From positions 62,001-126,000 of the forward strand of contig JAQFVV010000208.1 of the NCBI GenBank assembly GCA_028023455.1: DNA of 64,000 bases, written 5' to 3'. Shown one piece after another: positions 25,686-36,395 of this stretch. Source of the stretch: Epiperipatus broadwayi. Its lineage: Eukaryota; Onychophora; Udeonychophora; Euonychophora; Peripatidae. Numbering within the stretch: position 1 is the stretch's first letter; the number at the start of each line of letters is the position of its first letter. The translations under genes were made by a program, and so were the position numbers. A model generated the notes under the pieces. The model saw only the letters and a list, made by a program, of their open reading frames with translations. It did no database searches and was not told where the DNA came from.

Positions 25686-25860
25686 AAGAATATATAATGG
25701 ATGCACTGTGACTTCTTCATTTGGAATCAGGAATCTCTCAGCCACGATGCCCAGAGAAACATGTTAGCTACTTTACCTTCCCTTTTCAATCCCCATCCTA
25801 TGTTTTCCATATTCTTCTCTATTTTGCTCCCTCTCATTCTACTGCCATCTATAATAAGCT
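25685..25860 (+). repeat. Dispersed repeat E, copy 2
   Basis: It matches 7640-7805 in order: 'ggatgcactgtgacttctt', 'ggaatcaggaatctctcagcca', 'gatgcccag', 'ccatattcttctctatttt'. Identity is moderate. No coding potential. Confidence 0.6.
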
Positions 25861-26170
25861 TGAGTAATCAGTAATTATCAGATGATAGCATATTTAAATA
25901 TTTATCCCCATTACCTTTATCAATGAAAATTTAGGATTCGAAGTTGGGATTCATTACCGTCTTGTAATCATTGATCACTCACACTTACTATATGTGTCAT
26001 ACTTCTCTTATTTTATCACATTCAATATTTCTAATTCAAAGCGAATCATAAAAAACACTAGTGCTTTAAAAATGGAATTTTTGATTAAAAGAGAAACTTT
26101 TGTCATTTCTGAATAATAATAGCATATATCCAAGTACACATAAGAACAAAAAATATAACATACAATAAGA

Positions 26171-26171
26171 G

Positions 26172-26244
<73 letters not shown>
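26171..26244 (+). repeat. (AT)n(AG)n compound microsatellite
   Basis: About 46 bp of AT are followed by about 26 bp of AG. Another (AT)n array of about 45 bp lies at 26524-26568. Confidence 0.95.
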
Positions 26245-26249
<5 letters not shown>

Positions 26250-26521
26250 TTTTAAATAATTAAATAAAGGCATATGGTTTTATTGCTTGGGAGTTCATAG
26301 GAAATTCGATCATCAAAGTATGAGCACCAGAAACTATACTGGGCATCGCGATCTCAAATAGGATGCTCTACCAGCCAAAATTCTAACTGGATCATTATTT
26401 TATGTAAATTTATATCAGTATAGTGCTAGTACTAATTGGCAGTAATTTTAGTATTGCTTTGACAACAGATTGTTAATATTCTATTCATTTGTTTTACCAT
26501 GAGAGCTGGATTGATGTTATC

Positions 26522-26568
<47 letters not shown>

Positions 26569-26570
<2 letters not shown>

Positions 26571-26940
26571 TAAAAGGAGGTTGCCTTGGCAACAGTTTGA
26601 GATTCCTGATTGTTATCTATAATGGGATTGTCTAATTCTTGACTGGTTTATATATGTATAGTTTTTTTGGTTAAAGAGCTGAGTTTGAAGACATGTAGGT
26701 GCCTGAAAATTTAGATCTTTTTCTTAATATTTAAGAATTAGATAAATGCTTGGCTTGAGTTAATATTTTGAATTTAATGTCCTAGCTCCTCACTGATGAG
26801 AGCCATAGCTCGAAACTGGTCTGGGGATGGGGACCATCATAGATAAAGGCATCAGGTATTTTCTCTTGTAGCATTTATCATAAAAAATAAAATAAGTAAG
26901 CTTGTTTAGAGCTATTAGCAGGCTCTTTATATATATATAT
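26569..26940 (+). mobile_element. Repeat carrying a canonical hammerhead (family F)
   Basis: It begins right after an (AT)n tract with 'gctaaaaggaggttgccttggcaac', whose complement occurs at about 4995-5020. It ends with 'aagcttgtttagagctattagcaggctc', matched by 6016-6045 (and inverted at 5925-5950). The ribozyme lies two thirds along. No open frame or tRNA-like box was recognised. Boundaries come only from matches inside the window. Confidence 0.6.
26779..26834 (+). ncRNA. Hammerhead ribozyme, type I, complete core
   Basis: All conserved positions are present: CTGATGA at 26793-26799, GAAA at 26812-26815, and cleavage triplet GTC ending at C26821. Stem II is GAGC/GCTC with loop CATA and carries the preferred G-C closing pair. 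Stem III is the tiny ACT/GGT helix. Stem I is a 6-bp inner helix (26787-26792 with 26822-26827), an internal loop, and a 5-bp outer helix GTCCT/GGGAC (26779-26783 with 26830-26834). Hammerheads of this type self-cleave RNA; those with a short stem III usually act as dimers. Activity here is inferred from structure only. Confidence 0.75.
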
Positions 26941-26944
26941 ATAG

Positions 26945-28370
26945 AGAGAGAGACAGAGAATGAACCAAAATTAATCATAAATTGTTTAGATTTTATAGAA
27001 TTGCTTAGAATCTAAATTAAAATAATTAGGATTAATAAAAACTTAAGATAGGAGAAAACTGAAGAATAATAAAATTCAAAGTTAAATATATATATATATA
27101 GCTCAGCCATCTTGCACGTCGAATTTAACAGAAATAACTAAGATAAAATCAAATAATATAATATATAAATAAAAATTGTTACCTCAGATATTTAAAAAAT
27201 CTTCTATTCAAGAAGTTACATATAAAAAAATTTATGGATAAGTGATTAAATTCAGCTATAATCTCGTTAAAATTAGAATTCCATATGTTGAATTGGGTTC
27301 ATTAATGGAAGAATCAATGACATAAATTATTTGTAAATAATTAGGCCTTAAATCCATGACTTTAACTGGTTTACCATAATATTTTCAATATTATGACAAA
27401 AGATTTCATCATTAGAAAATAATAAATTGATCAAATTAGTTCACACATTAATCAAAAAGAGATTTTAAAAGTTTATAACTCAAATGTAATTATATTAATA
27501 TTTTAATTATCCAGGAGACATTTTTTTTTGTTTACATGAATTAAAATATGTATATTCTAGAAGTTTTCTAACATCTCACTAATATACAAAATCATTCTCG
27601 AATTATTTAACGTTAAAAAAACATTTTGCTCAGTATTCTAAGACTTGATGTACTCCGTTCTATTTCCTTAATTTTCATTTTCTTCCAATATATACTTACG
27701 TCGTTATTCCTCCCTACGTTTAACAGCGCAAGTAAGTTTTAATTTAAATATAAATGTTTTAAATAAATATATAAAAAATTAATTTTGATGCATATTAAGT
27801 TAAATAAATTGTTTTCAAAAAGTATATAAAGCATGTATACAAACAAGTGTTCACCAAATACCCAATAATAAAAATTGTAAAAAAAAATCAACTTTATTGA
27901 TTACCTACGAAAATTATTAAAAAATTAATTCTCTTTTTAGATTTGGAATTAAACTTCCTTATGTAACCCATCTTTATAATTGTTATTACATGAGTTTTGC
28001 TCATTTGGGTAAATGGTGCATAAAATTGCGGCACTGTTTAAAAAATAATTAACGTTACTAATTACCTAATTTAAAATTATATAACTAAATAAATTAGTCT
28101 ATCATATAACTTAATTTACCTTCAAATGTTTTGTTATAAACAAATTTACAAAGCATAACAAATGCAAAATGTTATGGGTTGTGGATCAGTAATTAAAAGA
28201 AAAACATTAATATATTTTTTTAAAATTATTAAATTAAAGAAATGATGTATTCAGGGCATCATTATTTTTTAAAAATTATTCATCACAAATTAGCTAAATT
28301 GAATCAATTTGCAATAACAATTAAGTAACTGAAATACAGGCTTAAGAAAATTAAGTGATAATTTGACAGA
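26945..28370. other. AT-rich intergenic DNA upstream of the kinase gene
   Basis: No repeat family or coding segment was recognised apart from (AT)n(AG)n at about 26926-26960 and (AT)n at 27087-27101. Upstream control sequence of the kinase-like gene may lie in its right end, but no motif other than the TATA box stands out. Confidence 0.45.
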
Positions 28371-28374
28371 CTAG

Positions 28375-28384
28375 TATAAAATAT
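28375..28384 (+). promoter_or_regulatory. TATA box of the kinase-like gene
   Basis: TATAAAATAT lies 63 bp before the ATG. A start about 30 bp downstream (near 28405) would give a 5' leader of roughly 30 bases. In DNA this AT-rich the match alone is weak; its position relative to an intact gene is what supports it. Confidence 0.45.
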
Positions 28385-28437
28385 CCAGCCTAGTTTGTTA
28401 ATATTATCTTTTATAGTTTATTATTTAACTAGTACAA

Positions 28438-29514
28438 ATGCTTCCTCTAGAAATAAGAGAAAGAGGCTTGGAATTATGCAGAAATTATATTGGAGGTATT
28501 TGGAAATCAGCAAGTCTAAACGATATCACTTTTTATCAATTTAGCGGAGGTTTTCTTAATTTATCTGTTAAGCTTTCTTTACCATCCAACTTCAAACCAC
28601 TTCGAAAAGAACCTACACAAGTGATAATGAAATTAGCTCTGGATATGTTAAAGCAAGGAAACTACAAAATCATGTGTGAAAATGTTGTGGTAGTTTACCT
28701 AGCTGAAAAAAGGCTGGCTCCCAAAGTTTATGGAGTATTTGAAGGGGGAAGATTAGACGAGTACATTCCATCCAGACCATTAAAAAATTTTGAGCTTCAT
28801 GACCCCAAAATAATTGCATCAATTGCTCGAAAAATGGCCCGCATGCATGCCTTGACTTTACCCATCGACAAAGACCCTTACAAATTTGACAAAAAACTAG
28901 AGTTAACTTTAACCGCTGTGCTGAATGATCCCAGAAATAAGGACAAGGATCCCAAGAGGCAAGCTGTTTTAAATAAACTGATGGGTTTAAACCCTAAAGA
29001 GGAAATCAAATGGCTTATAAAGTTAAGACATTTATCTGAATCGCCCATCGTTTATTGCCATGGAGATTATCAAGTCAACAACCTTCTTTTAAAAGAACAA
29101 CCAACTGATGAACTTATAGAAATCATTGATAACGATCTTAGCGGCTATGGATATAGAGGGCAAGATTTTGGCAATTTGTATAACAGTTTTAGTTTTGACT
29201 TGGTTTATCCGGAATCTCCTTACTGTATGTTTGACTGGAGACAATTCCCATCGTTAGAGGAGCAAAAATTTATTATTAAAACTTACTTAGAAGAATTTCA
29301 GAAAAATTGTGACTTTGATATAGATATTGAAATGGAAGAAAAACAATTAATGGAAGAATATAAAATACATTCTATGGTATTTCATTTTTTTATCTCTCTC
29401 TACGGTTTGACTAGAATAGACATAAGCATGTGCAATGTAAAAATGGATTGGTTGGCTTTCAGTGATGGATTGCTAAGTAGGTACACAGAGGAGAAAAAAA
29501 TGTGGTATTCTTAA
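28438..29514 (+). CDS. Choline/ethanolamine kinase-like protein, intronless, intact
   Basis: A 358-residue protein of the choline/ethanolamine kinase family, which transfers phosphate from ATP to choline or ethanolamine in the first step of the cytosolic CDP-choline/ethanolamine (Kennedy) pathway. Visible family features are an N-terminal FSGGF loop (35-39), a VIMK strand with K65, and E81 opening the helix ENVVVVYLAEKRLAPKVYGVF (81-101). GRLDEYIPSR (104-113), the catalytic HGDYQVNN (208-215, for the usual HNDxxxxN), IIDND (229-233, metal-binding D231) and YRGQDFGN (239-246) follow. Oddities: HGD for HND, and N-D after D231 where Phe/Tyr-Glu is usual. Length is about normal for the family. 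One uninterrupted exon suggests a retrocopy that stayed open, or a natively intronless gene. The start has ACAAATG context and precedes the conserved region. Choline versus ethanolamine preference cannot be told. Confidence 0.85.
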   Translation: MLPLEIRERGLELCRNYIGGIWKSASLNDITFYQFSGGFLNLSVKLSLPSNFKPLRKEPTQVIMKLALDMLKQGNYKIMCENVVVVYLAEKRLAPKVYGVFEGGRLDEYIPSRPLKNFELHDPKIIASIARKMARMHALTLPIDKDPYKFDKKLELTLTAVLNDPRNKDKDPKRQAVLNKLMGLNPKEEIKWLIKLRHLSESPIVYCHGDYQVNNLLLKEQPTDELIEIIDNDLSGYGYRGQDFGNLYNSFSFDLVYPESPYCMFDWRQFPSLEEQKFIIKTYLEEFQKNCDFDIDIEMEEKQLMEEYKIHSMVFHFFISLYGLTRIDISMCNVKMDWLAFSDGLLSRYTEEKKMWYS

Positions 29515-29703
29515 TTTATATAAAATTAAATGAATATATCAGAACAGTAGATTGTATAGATAGTAGTTAATAGCTTAAGAACCAGAAATTTTCATATCTT
29601 CTACAGTAATTACTGCTTAATGGTTAATTTGTGATTGTAGGGTAGATGGGATAGAGATTACAATTAATGTTGCTAACAAAACAAATGTATAATCGTTAAC
29701 AAA

Positions 29704-29709
29704 AATAAA
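29704..29709 (+). terminator. Poly(A) signal AATAAA downstream of the kinase-like gene
   Basis: AATAAA about 190 bases after the stop codon would give a 3' UTR of around 210 bases. No genomic A-tract follows, so a recent processed-retrogene tail is not visible. Confidence 0.5.
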
Positions 29710-29714
29710 GTGTT

Positions 29715-30930
29715 ACATCAAACCAGAAAACTGTCATTATTTTACAATCATAACAGAAGTTACTCAGCATATGTTTAAATGGGTTTGTGATGCTGATATC
29801 AGTTGATGGTTATTTTTTAAGATATCACTATCTGAGACGACTGTTTAAACGGGCTAAGTTCGAAAACTCTTTTTGTTGTTTCGGCACAAAAGAAGGCACA
29901 AAAGAAAAGTCGTTGCTTTCGTTTGGGCGGTTTAATGGTGTTAATAGTGATGATGACGAACACAAATAATGTTTTCCATGTCTTATGTGTGATAACGTAC
30001 AACTATTTAAATTAAAATTACATCTTTAAGAAATAGTAATTTATTGTTTATTTATTTTAAATACCTCAGGTAGACAGGATTTAAGTGTAAATAATAATAA
30101 ATACGAATGTTATTTTTTAGTTGCTGTTCTAAATACGTTTTGAATAATTAAAAATAGAATTCAAAATCTAAACAATAGAGTTTAATTCTTGTCATTTTTT
30201 AAATTCTATTTTATTTGTTTTTTTAGTTACACCATAAAATTATAACTCTATTGTTTAGATTTACATTAAAAAGATATATATATCTACTATATGTAATCGC
30301 ACGTACGCAAGTAATCAAGCGAAAAAACAAACTTCAAAAAGGAAAACAAAAAATATAATTTATATGTTTCCTACGTATAAAACATTTCCCTAGCTAGGTA
30401 AATATTTGTAATCAAATATCCTACGGATTATAGTTACGCTTGCTAGTACACCCCCCCCCCCCAATCTGAATATATATAAATAATAACAGTAGCAGTCATA
30501 AAGGAATATGCCATTCCAACTCCAAAACAAAAAAGGAACAAAAATAATATTAATAATACAGTAGAAATTAGTTTACCGATGACTGTACAAACCAATCTAT
30601 AAATAACAAATACCATATATAGAATATGCTATCTCATTATTCTTTAATACTCTACAAAAGATTTTGACTTCAGAACTTTTCTTTCTGAAATAATTCAGCA
30701 GCGTATCTAATTGTAGCTCTCCAACACATTATACCCTCTTATCAAATGAAAACAATTAACACTGCATCCCTTTAGAAGATCTTTGAAATAATCTCTATAC
30801 CGTAAATGGCCTTCGTCTCTTCAACGAATACAAAGTACCTTTCTAAATCTTGTATTGGGGTTCTATTGTTTCAAATGTCAAGTCCAATGATGATGTGATT
30901 TTTCAATAATGAATTTTACAATATCATATT
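29715..30930. other. Intergenic DNA with a small hairpin and a C12 run
   Basis: 'aaaatctaaacaatagagtt' near 30165 pairs with 'aactctattgtttagattt' near 30243, a short palindromic element. C12 lies at 30451-30462. A 60-codon plus-strand frame at 29787-29969 has less AT-rich sequence but no recognised domain; I do not call it a gene. Confidence 0.45.
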
Positions 30931-30931
30931 T

Positions 30932-31255
30932 ATATGCGGGATTCGAACTCAGACTTTCACATGACCCACAACTCTCAGTGCTATTTTATATTGCTGATCC
31001 AACTGATCACTCACATGTTGAAAAAATAAATAACTGAGTACTGATTGTATATATGTGTGGAAATGGTAATCTGGACCAACTGATGAGTGCTGGTTTAGCA
31101 CAAAATAACGTATATTGGTGATTATTTATCTTTTCAACATGTGTGTGATCAGGTGGGTCAGCAATATAAGATCGCTCTGAGAGTTGTGGGTCGTGGGAAA
31201 GTCTGAGTTCGAATCCCACATATATTATATATATGCAGGTGTAAGCCTGTACAAT
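30932..31255. mobile_element. Hammerhead-bearing family H, copy 2 (inverted pair)
   Basis: The minus-strand 3' part (30937-31022, starting at a B-box complement gggattcgaactc) is followed directly by a plus-strand copy (31033-31235) ending in gagttcgaatccc. Both arms share 'tgtgtgatcaggtgggtcagcaatat'-type tRNA-like sequence. The Pol III-like box at each outer end and the ribozyme in the middle define the family. Confidence 0.7.
31075..31119 (+). ncRNA. Hammerhead ribozyme remnant (family H, GAAA damaged)
   Basis: CTGATGA and a perfect 5-bp stem II (GTGCT/AGCAC, loop GGTTT) are present. GAAA is changed to AAAA and an extra A lies before the palindromic stem III. Stem I ACCAA/TTGGT is perfect. 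Predicted inactive. Confidence 0.6.
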
Positions 31256-31259
31256 GTAT

Positions 31260-33630
31260 TAATATCATATTTAGCAAGTTGAAGAATATATATAGATAAA
31301 AGCAGTAGTGCCGGTGAAATTTTTAAGCAGGGATGTTTTATTACAGTATCGCTACCAAAAAGTAAGCACAAAACAGAGCATTTTTGATTTCACAACCATT
31401 TTATTTTTCCATATCAATCATTGTTATAAAATCTAGTGTATTTTTTTTTACTGATTGATATTTGACAAATAATAATATCTGAAGTAAATCGACCGTTACT
31501 TTTTATTTCAATTTTTTCATGTAATGACAATTGAGAAAATATAACTCTTTTATATATATATGCAACACTAACATCTATCTATCGTGATAAATATTTAAAA
31601 TAATATTTCTTTTAATATTTTGTTATATATTTTTCTGCAATAAATAATTATACTTTAATTTACAAATGTTAATTACAAGAGAAAAATAGAATATTTTATT
31701 GCTAACCCTAAATAAAAACAATAAAAATTTATTTGCTCTGAAGAACAACGGAATAGATAAACATATGCAATGTGAAGCTGCCGCAATAAGCAGTTCCAAT
31801 GGCGCTAGTTACCCGGAAGATAAAAGCAAACGAATCTTAGCAGAATTTGCTGAAAGTCACTGAATATGACAATTTTGACACTGCCATAATTAGAAGCATC
31901 TTTGAATAGAATCTCAAGTACCACTTAAAATAATTAAGTTTACAGATGGTTTAATTATTTGTATTTACATAACAATTATACAAAATATTGAAATTTTATA
32001 TTATTGATATTTTCAAGCAAAAATTTAAAAATTATTTTTTTCTGGGAGTGCTGCAGTGCTACCACTGTAGTACTTACTTATTATTCTGCTACCATTGGAT
32101 TAAAGATTACATAAAACAGTTTCAACAGCTTATTATGGTAGCAAAAGACTCATAATCAAATGATTTTGTTCACTGAAAATGACACTGCTGGATTCCAGAT
32201 TGCCATTCTACTACTGCACCAAACTAGGCAGTGTAGTAAAAGAAAGGCCATTATTCAATAAGTTTACTCAATTGTGTAGTGACAAATGTGATTTGTTTTC
32301 CATTTCTGTTTTACCCTCAGATAACAAAGAGGTAAATCCTCATTTCCATCTTCAGTTAAGGTAGTTATCTGGATTGGATATAGGAAACTATCTCTAAAAA
32401 AAATGCTAAGTCTAAATGAAATCTGATATTATTTTAAAATTTAATGCAAGCTGATTTTTACTTCAGGGTTGTGAGTACAAAAATTGGGTACTCTGCTACT
32501 ATACTCAATGAAAATTGAGTGTCGGTTGAATTTTCAGACTTGATGGTTTTGAAATAAACAATTGAACAGTAATAAACCAACCTGGTTTTCAATGCTGCTG
32601 CATGTTTATTACAGACAATGAAGGCATACCATTAACAGTAGCCAAATAATGTTCTAAAACCTGAAAGGTGTTGAGTGAGAAATTATAAGCTCTAACTTAA
32701 TGTCATGATCGTCTTATGTCTCCAATCATTTCTCTTTGCATAAACATAATCTAAGTTGGTTTACAAGCCTATATTTTTTTTCAATTATTTCATAACTGCA
32801 ATCATAAGTTATATTTATAGTTACTATTTTTATTTAATCATTATAGAGTTTATAAATATATAATATTAAAAAACAAAGAATGCAAATTCATAAAAGACTA
32901 CCATTAGTTAATCTGATGAACAGCTCTACTTTTCCAGTAAGCTTAGGACTTTAATCCTAGTAAATAATTTAAAAGTGCTATTTTATTTGCATATGTGTTT
33001 ACGTGTTAACATATATATTGCAATTTGTTCTTGTAAACATTTTCTTGTTGCAACATTTCTATTGATCTAACCAATCAGCCTCCTGATAATAGATGTGGCT
33101 CAGGAATATTGTAGAGAAGTGCAATTTGTGTCTCTGCAATGTCTTTGAATGATCTCCACATACCACCTAGAAAATGACTGATGAGATCTGATCAAAATAT
33201 CGGTATTTGCAATATTAATTCATTTACATTGGTCACTTCTTATAATGTCATATCTGGAAAATGATCCTAATGAGGATGAATGATTCAAATGCTCAAACTT
33301 GTTACCAAAGTCTCATTCAATATAATTAATAATAATATACACAGGGATTTTTAAGTCATGTAATCAGTTGCTTATGTTGTCAAGTAAAATTGGTGTACTG
33401 AAGTGATAATCTGAATATATCCATTTGAAGTGTTTAATTTGATAATCTGTATATTAAGAATAGATGCAAAACTAGATCCTCACTAGTACTGATTTAAAAG
33501 CAAGAATAACCATTTTGAAAACTACCTCTCCATTTAACATGTCCAACTAAATCTTATTGATTAACCAATAATTTCGAATACAGCTTTCACTTCTTTTGTA
33601 TTTTGAAATGAGATTTTCAATAAAACATTT
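31260..33630. other. Intergenic DNA, no gene recognised
   Basis: The stretch is slightly less AT-rich near 31740-31860 and 32040-32360, where short open frames occur. None is long or shows a known motif. No repeat seen elsewhere in the window was recognised. Confidence 0.4.
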
Positions 33631-33753
33631 ACAAATAATTTTTCATCTGTCATAGCCTCAGCCGGGAAGCGAACCTGCTAACTCAGGACAACTGCTTGTA
33701 AGGCAGTTGTGCTGACCACTCGGCCACCAACGCTTGACATTTACAAATAATTT
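33625..33753 (-). mobile_element. tRNA-Val-like SINE (family V), copy 4, 17-bp TSD
   Basis: ACATTTACAAATAATTT at 33625-33641 and 33737-33753 flanks a 95-bp body. On the minus strand the body folds as a tRNA: the 7-bp end stem AGCGTTG pairs with a diverged complement at the 3' side (clearer in copies with CGATGCT), with A-box GGCCGAGTGGTCAGC, anticodon arm ACTGC-CTTACAA-GCAGT (anticodon TAC, Val) and B-box GGTTCGCTTCC. This is the clearest copy; the long intact duplication suggests recent insertion by a LINE machinery. Confidence 0.85.
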
Positions 33754-34004
33754 GCATTTAATTATTTATTTATTTTTGTTAAATTACATAGTCATGTTTG
33801 GCATTTGAGTTTAATATAACTGTTAGTGTAATCAGAAACAGCTATTGCATATGAAGAGCTTTCTGTGTTCAACACTTTAATTGTGCCTCAAATATTAAAA
33901 ACACATGTAAGTAGGTAATATACAGATTAATAATCCTATAAATTATAATTAAATACTCAAAATCAATTAAAATTCATCAGCAGACTATTACTAATCCCTC
34001 ATTT

Positions 34005-34125
34005 TAAACACCGCCATTAGAGCTTTGACTCATATTTAAACACCGCCATTAGAGCTTTGACTCATATCCTAATACTGTCACTGGTTAGGCCAAGAACACC
34101 TCAAAATGTTGTGTAATTATTAACC
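34005..34125 (+). repeat. 32-bp tandem duplication within a family G fragment
   Basis: 'taaacaccgccattagagct' with the following 12 bases is repeated at 34005 and 34037. What follows ('actgtcactggttaggcca' to 'ctcaaaatgttgtg') resembles the palindromic repeat at 40480-40680. Confidence 0.7.
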
Positions 34126-34129
34126 TGTG

Positions 34130-35520
34130 TAGTTCAGCACTTCATTCTTGTGATACTTATTTTTTTCTGCACTTACTTGGCAATATGTTTATAGGCTTCT
34201 TGTTCTTTAAGATCATTTCTAATATCTTATTAACATTGACCTATCATTGGAATAGGTTGTAGAAGGAATTTTTGGATCCCTGTTATAATGGAGATCTATG
34301 GCTTAATTATTTTCAAATTTTAATAATAATTTATAAAAATTTGAACCACCTTTTCACAAGCAGGGGAGTTAATAGTCAATATTTTTACATATTACCCATA
34401 TCAATAGTCAGACTGAGATTGTCTATAAACATACAAGCTACATCCACTTTTCAAGATCATTGCAATCACTCCATAAATACTAGAAGCAAAATATCTCTCC
34501 GGTGGATACTTTCATTTATAGTGGGGATAAATCCTTGGGTACCATCCAGCCAATTTTACAGGAATACCCACAAAAAGATTTTAAATGCTCCAAGTGCTTG
34601 ATTCCACAACTAGCTCAAATGAACAAAAAACTTATCTAACTTACGCTATCAGACATTGCAAACTTAAACCCAATCAATATAACTGAAAAATTTTATCTTA
34701 ATTAAATGTCATGTGATGAGGTATGGAAAGAGAGAATAATGAACAATTAAAACAAAAAAATCATTATAATAATGAGAATAAAAAATCAAATTAAATCAAA
34801 CTAATTATAAAGTTATCCAGTATAGTTAAATCTATTTTAACTAGGTAATAAGAATTTATCATTCATAATTTTACAAAAGTTTATTAAGAGAATGAAATCT
34901 TACCCCTGTATATCATTTTACATCTAGACTTATATTAAGCTAGGTTTTTTAATAGTTTTACTAAAGTGGCCACCCCTGTCTTCTTGACAGTTTAGAGTAC
35001 ATGGCTGGCATTCTTGAACAGGTTTCCTGGTTTCTTTTAATGGCTTGTCACCTCTTTATTTCTGCAGCATTATATCTTTATGGCCTTGTTCAGTAGTAGT
35101 TTCAATGTGGGTATTTGTCTCAACAATGACAAGTCAATGATATTTATCACATCTCAAACTATCGAATGCACTCAGGAACTGGGTAGTGAAAACCAAATGA
35201 ACACCCTGATGTGAGTTTAGCACTGCATGGTGATGTCAGGACATCCATATAAATAGTTATACATCACTGAAAAATGAACTATACCTTCCCAATGAAAGAG
35301 TTCATAAAATTCAGCATATGATAAATCCGCAGAAATTAATATAGCTAGCAGCAGCCAAGTCAACTAATAAGATCAGAATCAAAATAACAGCAGAATAATT
35401 CTAATGAAAATTTAGTAGTCTTTATATCCTTGACAAACCATTGTCTAAATTATCCACATAATTAATCAGTGCAATCTTTTTAGTTAGTTAGTCTCTTTTT
35501 TATTATAATTACAACTAATT
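34130..35520. other. Intergenic DNA, no gene recognised
   Basis: A 109-codon plus-strand frame (34272-34601) has no recognisable domain. 34940-35240 is comparatively GC-rich but shows no open frame of note and no match elsewhere in the window. Confidence 0.4.
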
Positions 35521-35902
35521 ACTGTTAAACCACCAAACATCACATGATCACCATTTCTTATACTTGCTCATAACTATTATTAAAAGAGGCAAAACTCTCC
35601 ATACAATAGTGCCACTACTGTATGGAGTGCATACAAAATGGTGATCATATGATGTTTGGTGGTTTAATACCAATTCTGCCTTGTATGATAGTGGTGGCTA
35701 TGCTTCTTAAAGAACTAAAGACACCAAAATGTATGTGTGCTGAACTTAGCTCAGATCTATATGACTATATAAACTAATGAGCTTAGATGGAAAATATTAT
35801 TGTATTTTCAATTTTATTCTCATAGTTTTGTAGTTAAGTAGAGATAAAAGGTGGCTGCTGGAGGGTTGCATTAGATCCTAAGATCTAGATGCAGTGCTCT
35901 CA

Positions 35903-35966
35903 CATCCAATGCTTCTCACTGATGAAGGTCACAAACTAGAATTTAGTCTGGGAATATTGAATGAGT
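35903..35966 (+). ncRNA. Hammerhead-like motif, family A (copy a)
   Basis: CTGATGA is at 35919-35925, followed by AGGTC..AACT stem II and GAAT in place of GAAA, then TTAGTC (cleavage triplet GTC). Stem I arms (catccaa / ttgaatg) are partly kept. The GAAA change should inactivate it. Confidence 0.5.
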
Positions 35967-36333
35967 AGGCACTAAATAGGTATTTTATGCACAAGCCTTC
36001 TGGCATCCATTGGTTACTCTGGCTTGCACTGAGTGGCACTACTGTATGGAGAGTTTGCAAGCATACGAAATGGTGATCATATGATGTTTGGTGGTTTAAT
36101 ACCAATTCTGACTTGTATGATAGTGGTGGCTATGCTTATTAAAGAACCAAAGACACCAAAATGTATGTGTGTTAAACTTAGTTCAGATCTATATGACTAT
36201 ATAAACTAATGAACTTAGATGGAAAATATTATTGTGTTTTCAATTTTATTCTCATAGTTTTGTAGTTAAGTAGAGATAAAACGTGGCTGCTGGAGGGTTG
36301 CATTAGATCCTAAGATCTGGATGCAGTGATCTC

Positions 36334-36395
36334 ACATCCAACGCTCCTCACTGACGAAGGTCACAAACCAGAATTTAGTCTGGGGATATTGAATG
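36334..36395 (+). ncRNA. Hammerhead-like motif, family A (copy b)
   Basis: The core reads CTGACGA (U7 changed to C, a position that tolerates variation) at 36351-36357, GAAT replaces GAAA, and GTC is intact. Stem I inner helix CTCCTCA/TGGGGA is preserved. It is the tandem partner of the motif 432 bp upstream. Probably inactive because of GAAT. Confidence 0.5.

Noticed and set aside
29787-29969. 60-codon frame after the kinase gene with less biased composition
   Set aside because: No recognisable domain, lies beyond the poly(A) signal, and a minus-strand frame of equal length overlaps it; insufficient support for a gene.
30451-30462. C12 run (and G12 at 52209-52220) as quadruplex or regulatory sites
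   Set aside because: Single homopolymer runs without flanking G-tracts; simple-sequence noise is the simpler explanation.
33642-33736. A genuine tRNA-Val gene
   Set aside because: The unit has an A-tail, target duplications and five diverged copies, and extra bases between anticodon arm and T-arm, so it is a SINE.
34272-34601. 109-codon plus-strand frame
   Set aside because: No conserved motif; residue pattern looks random for this composition.
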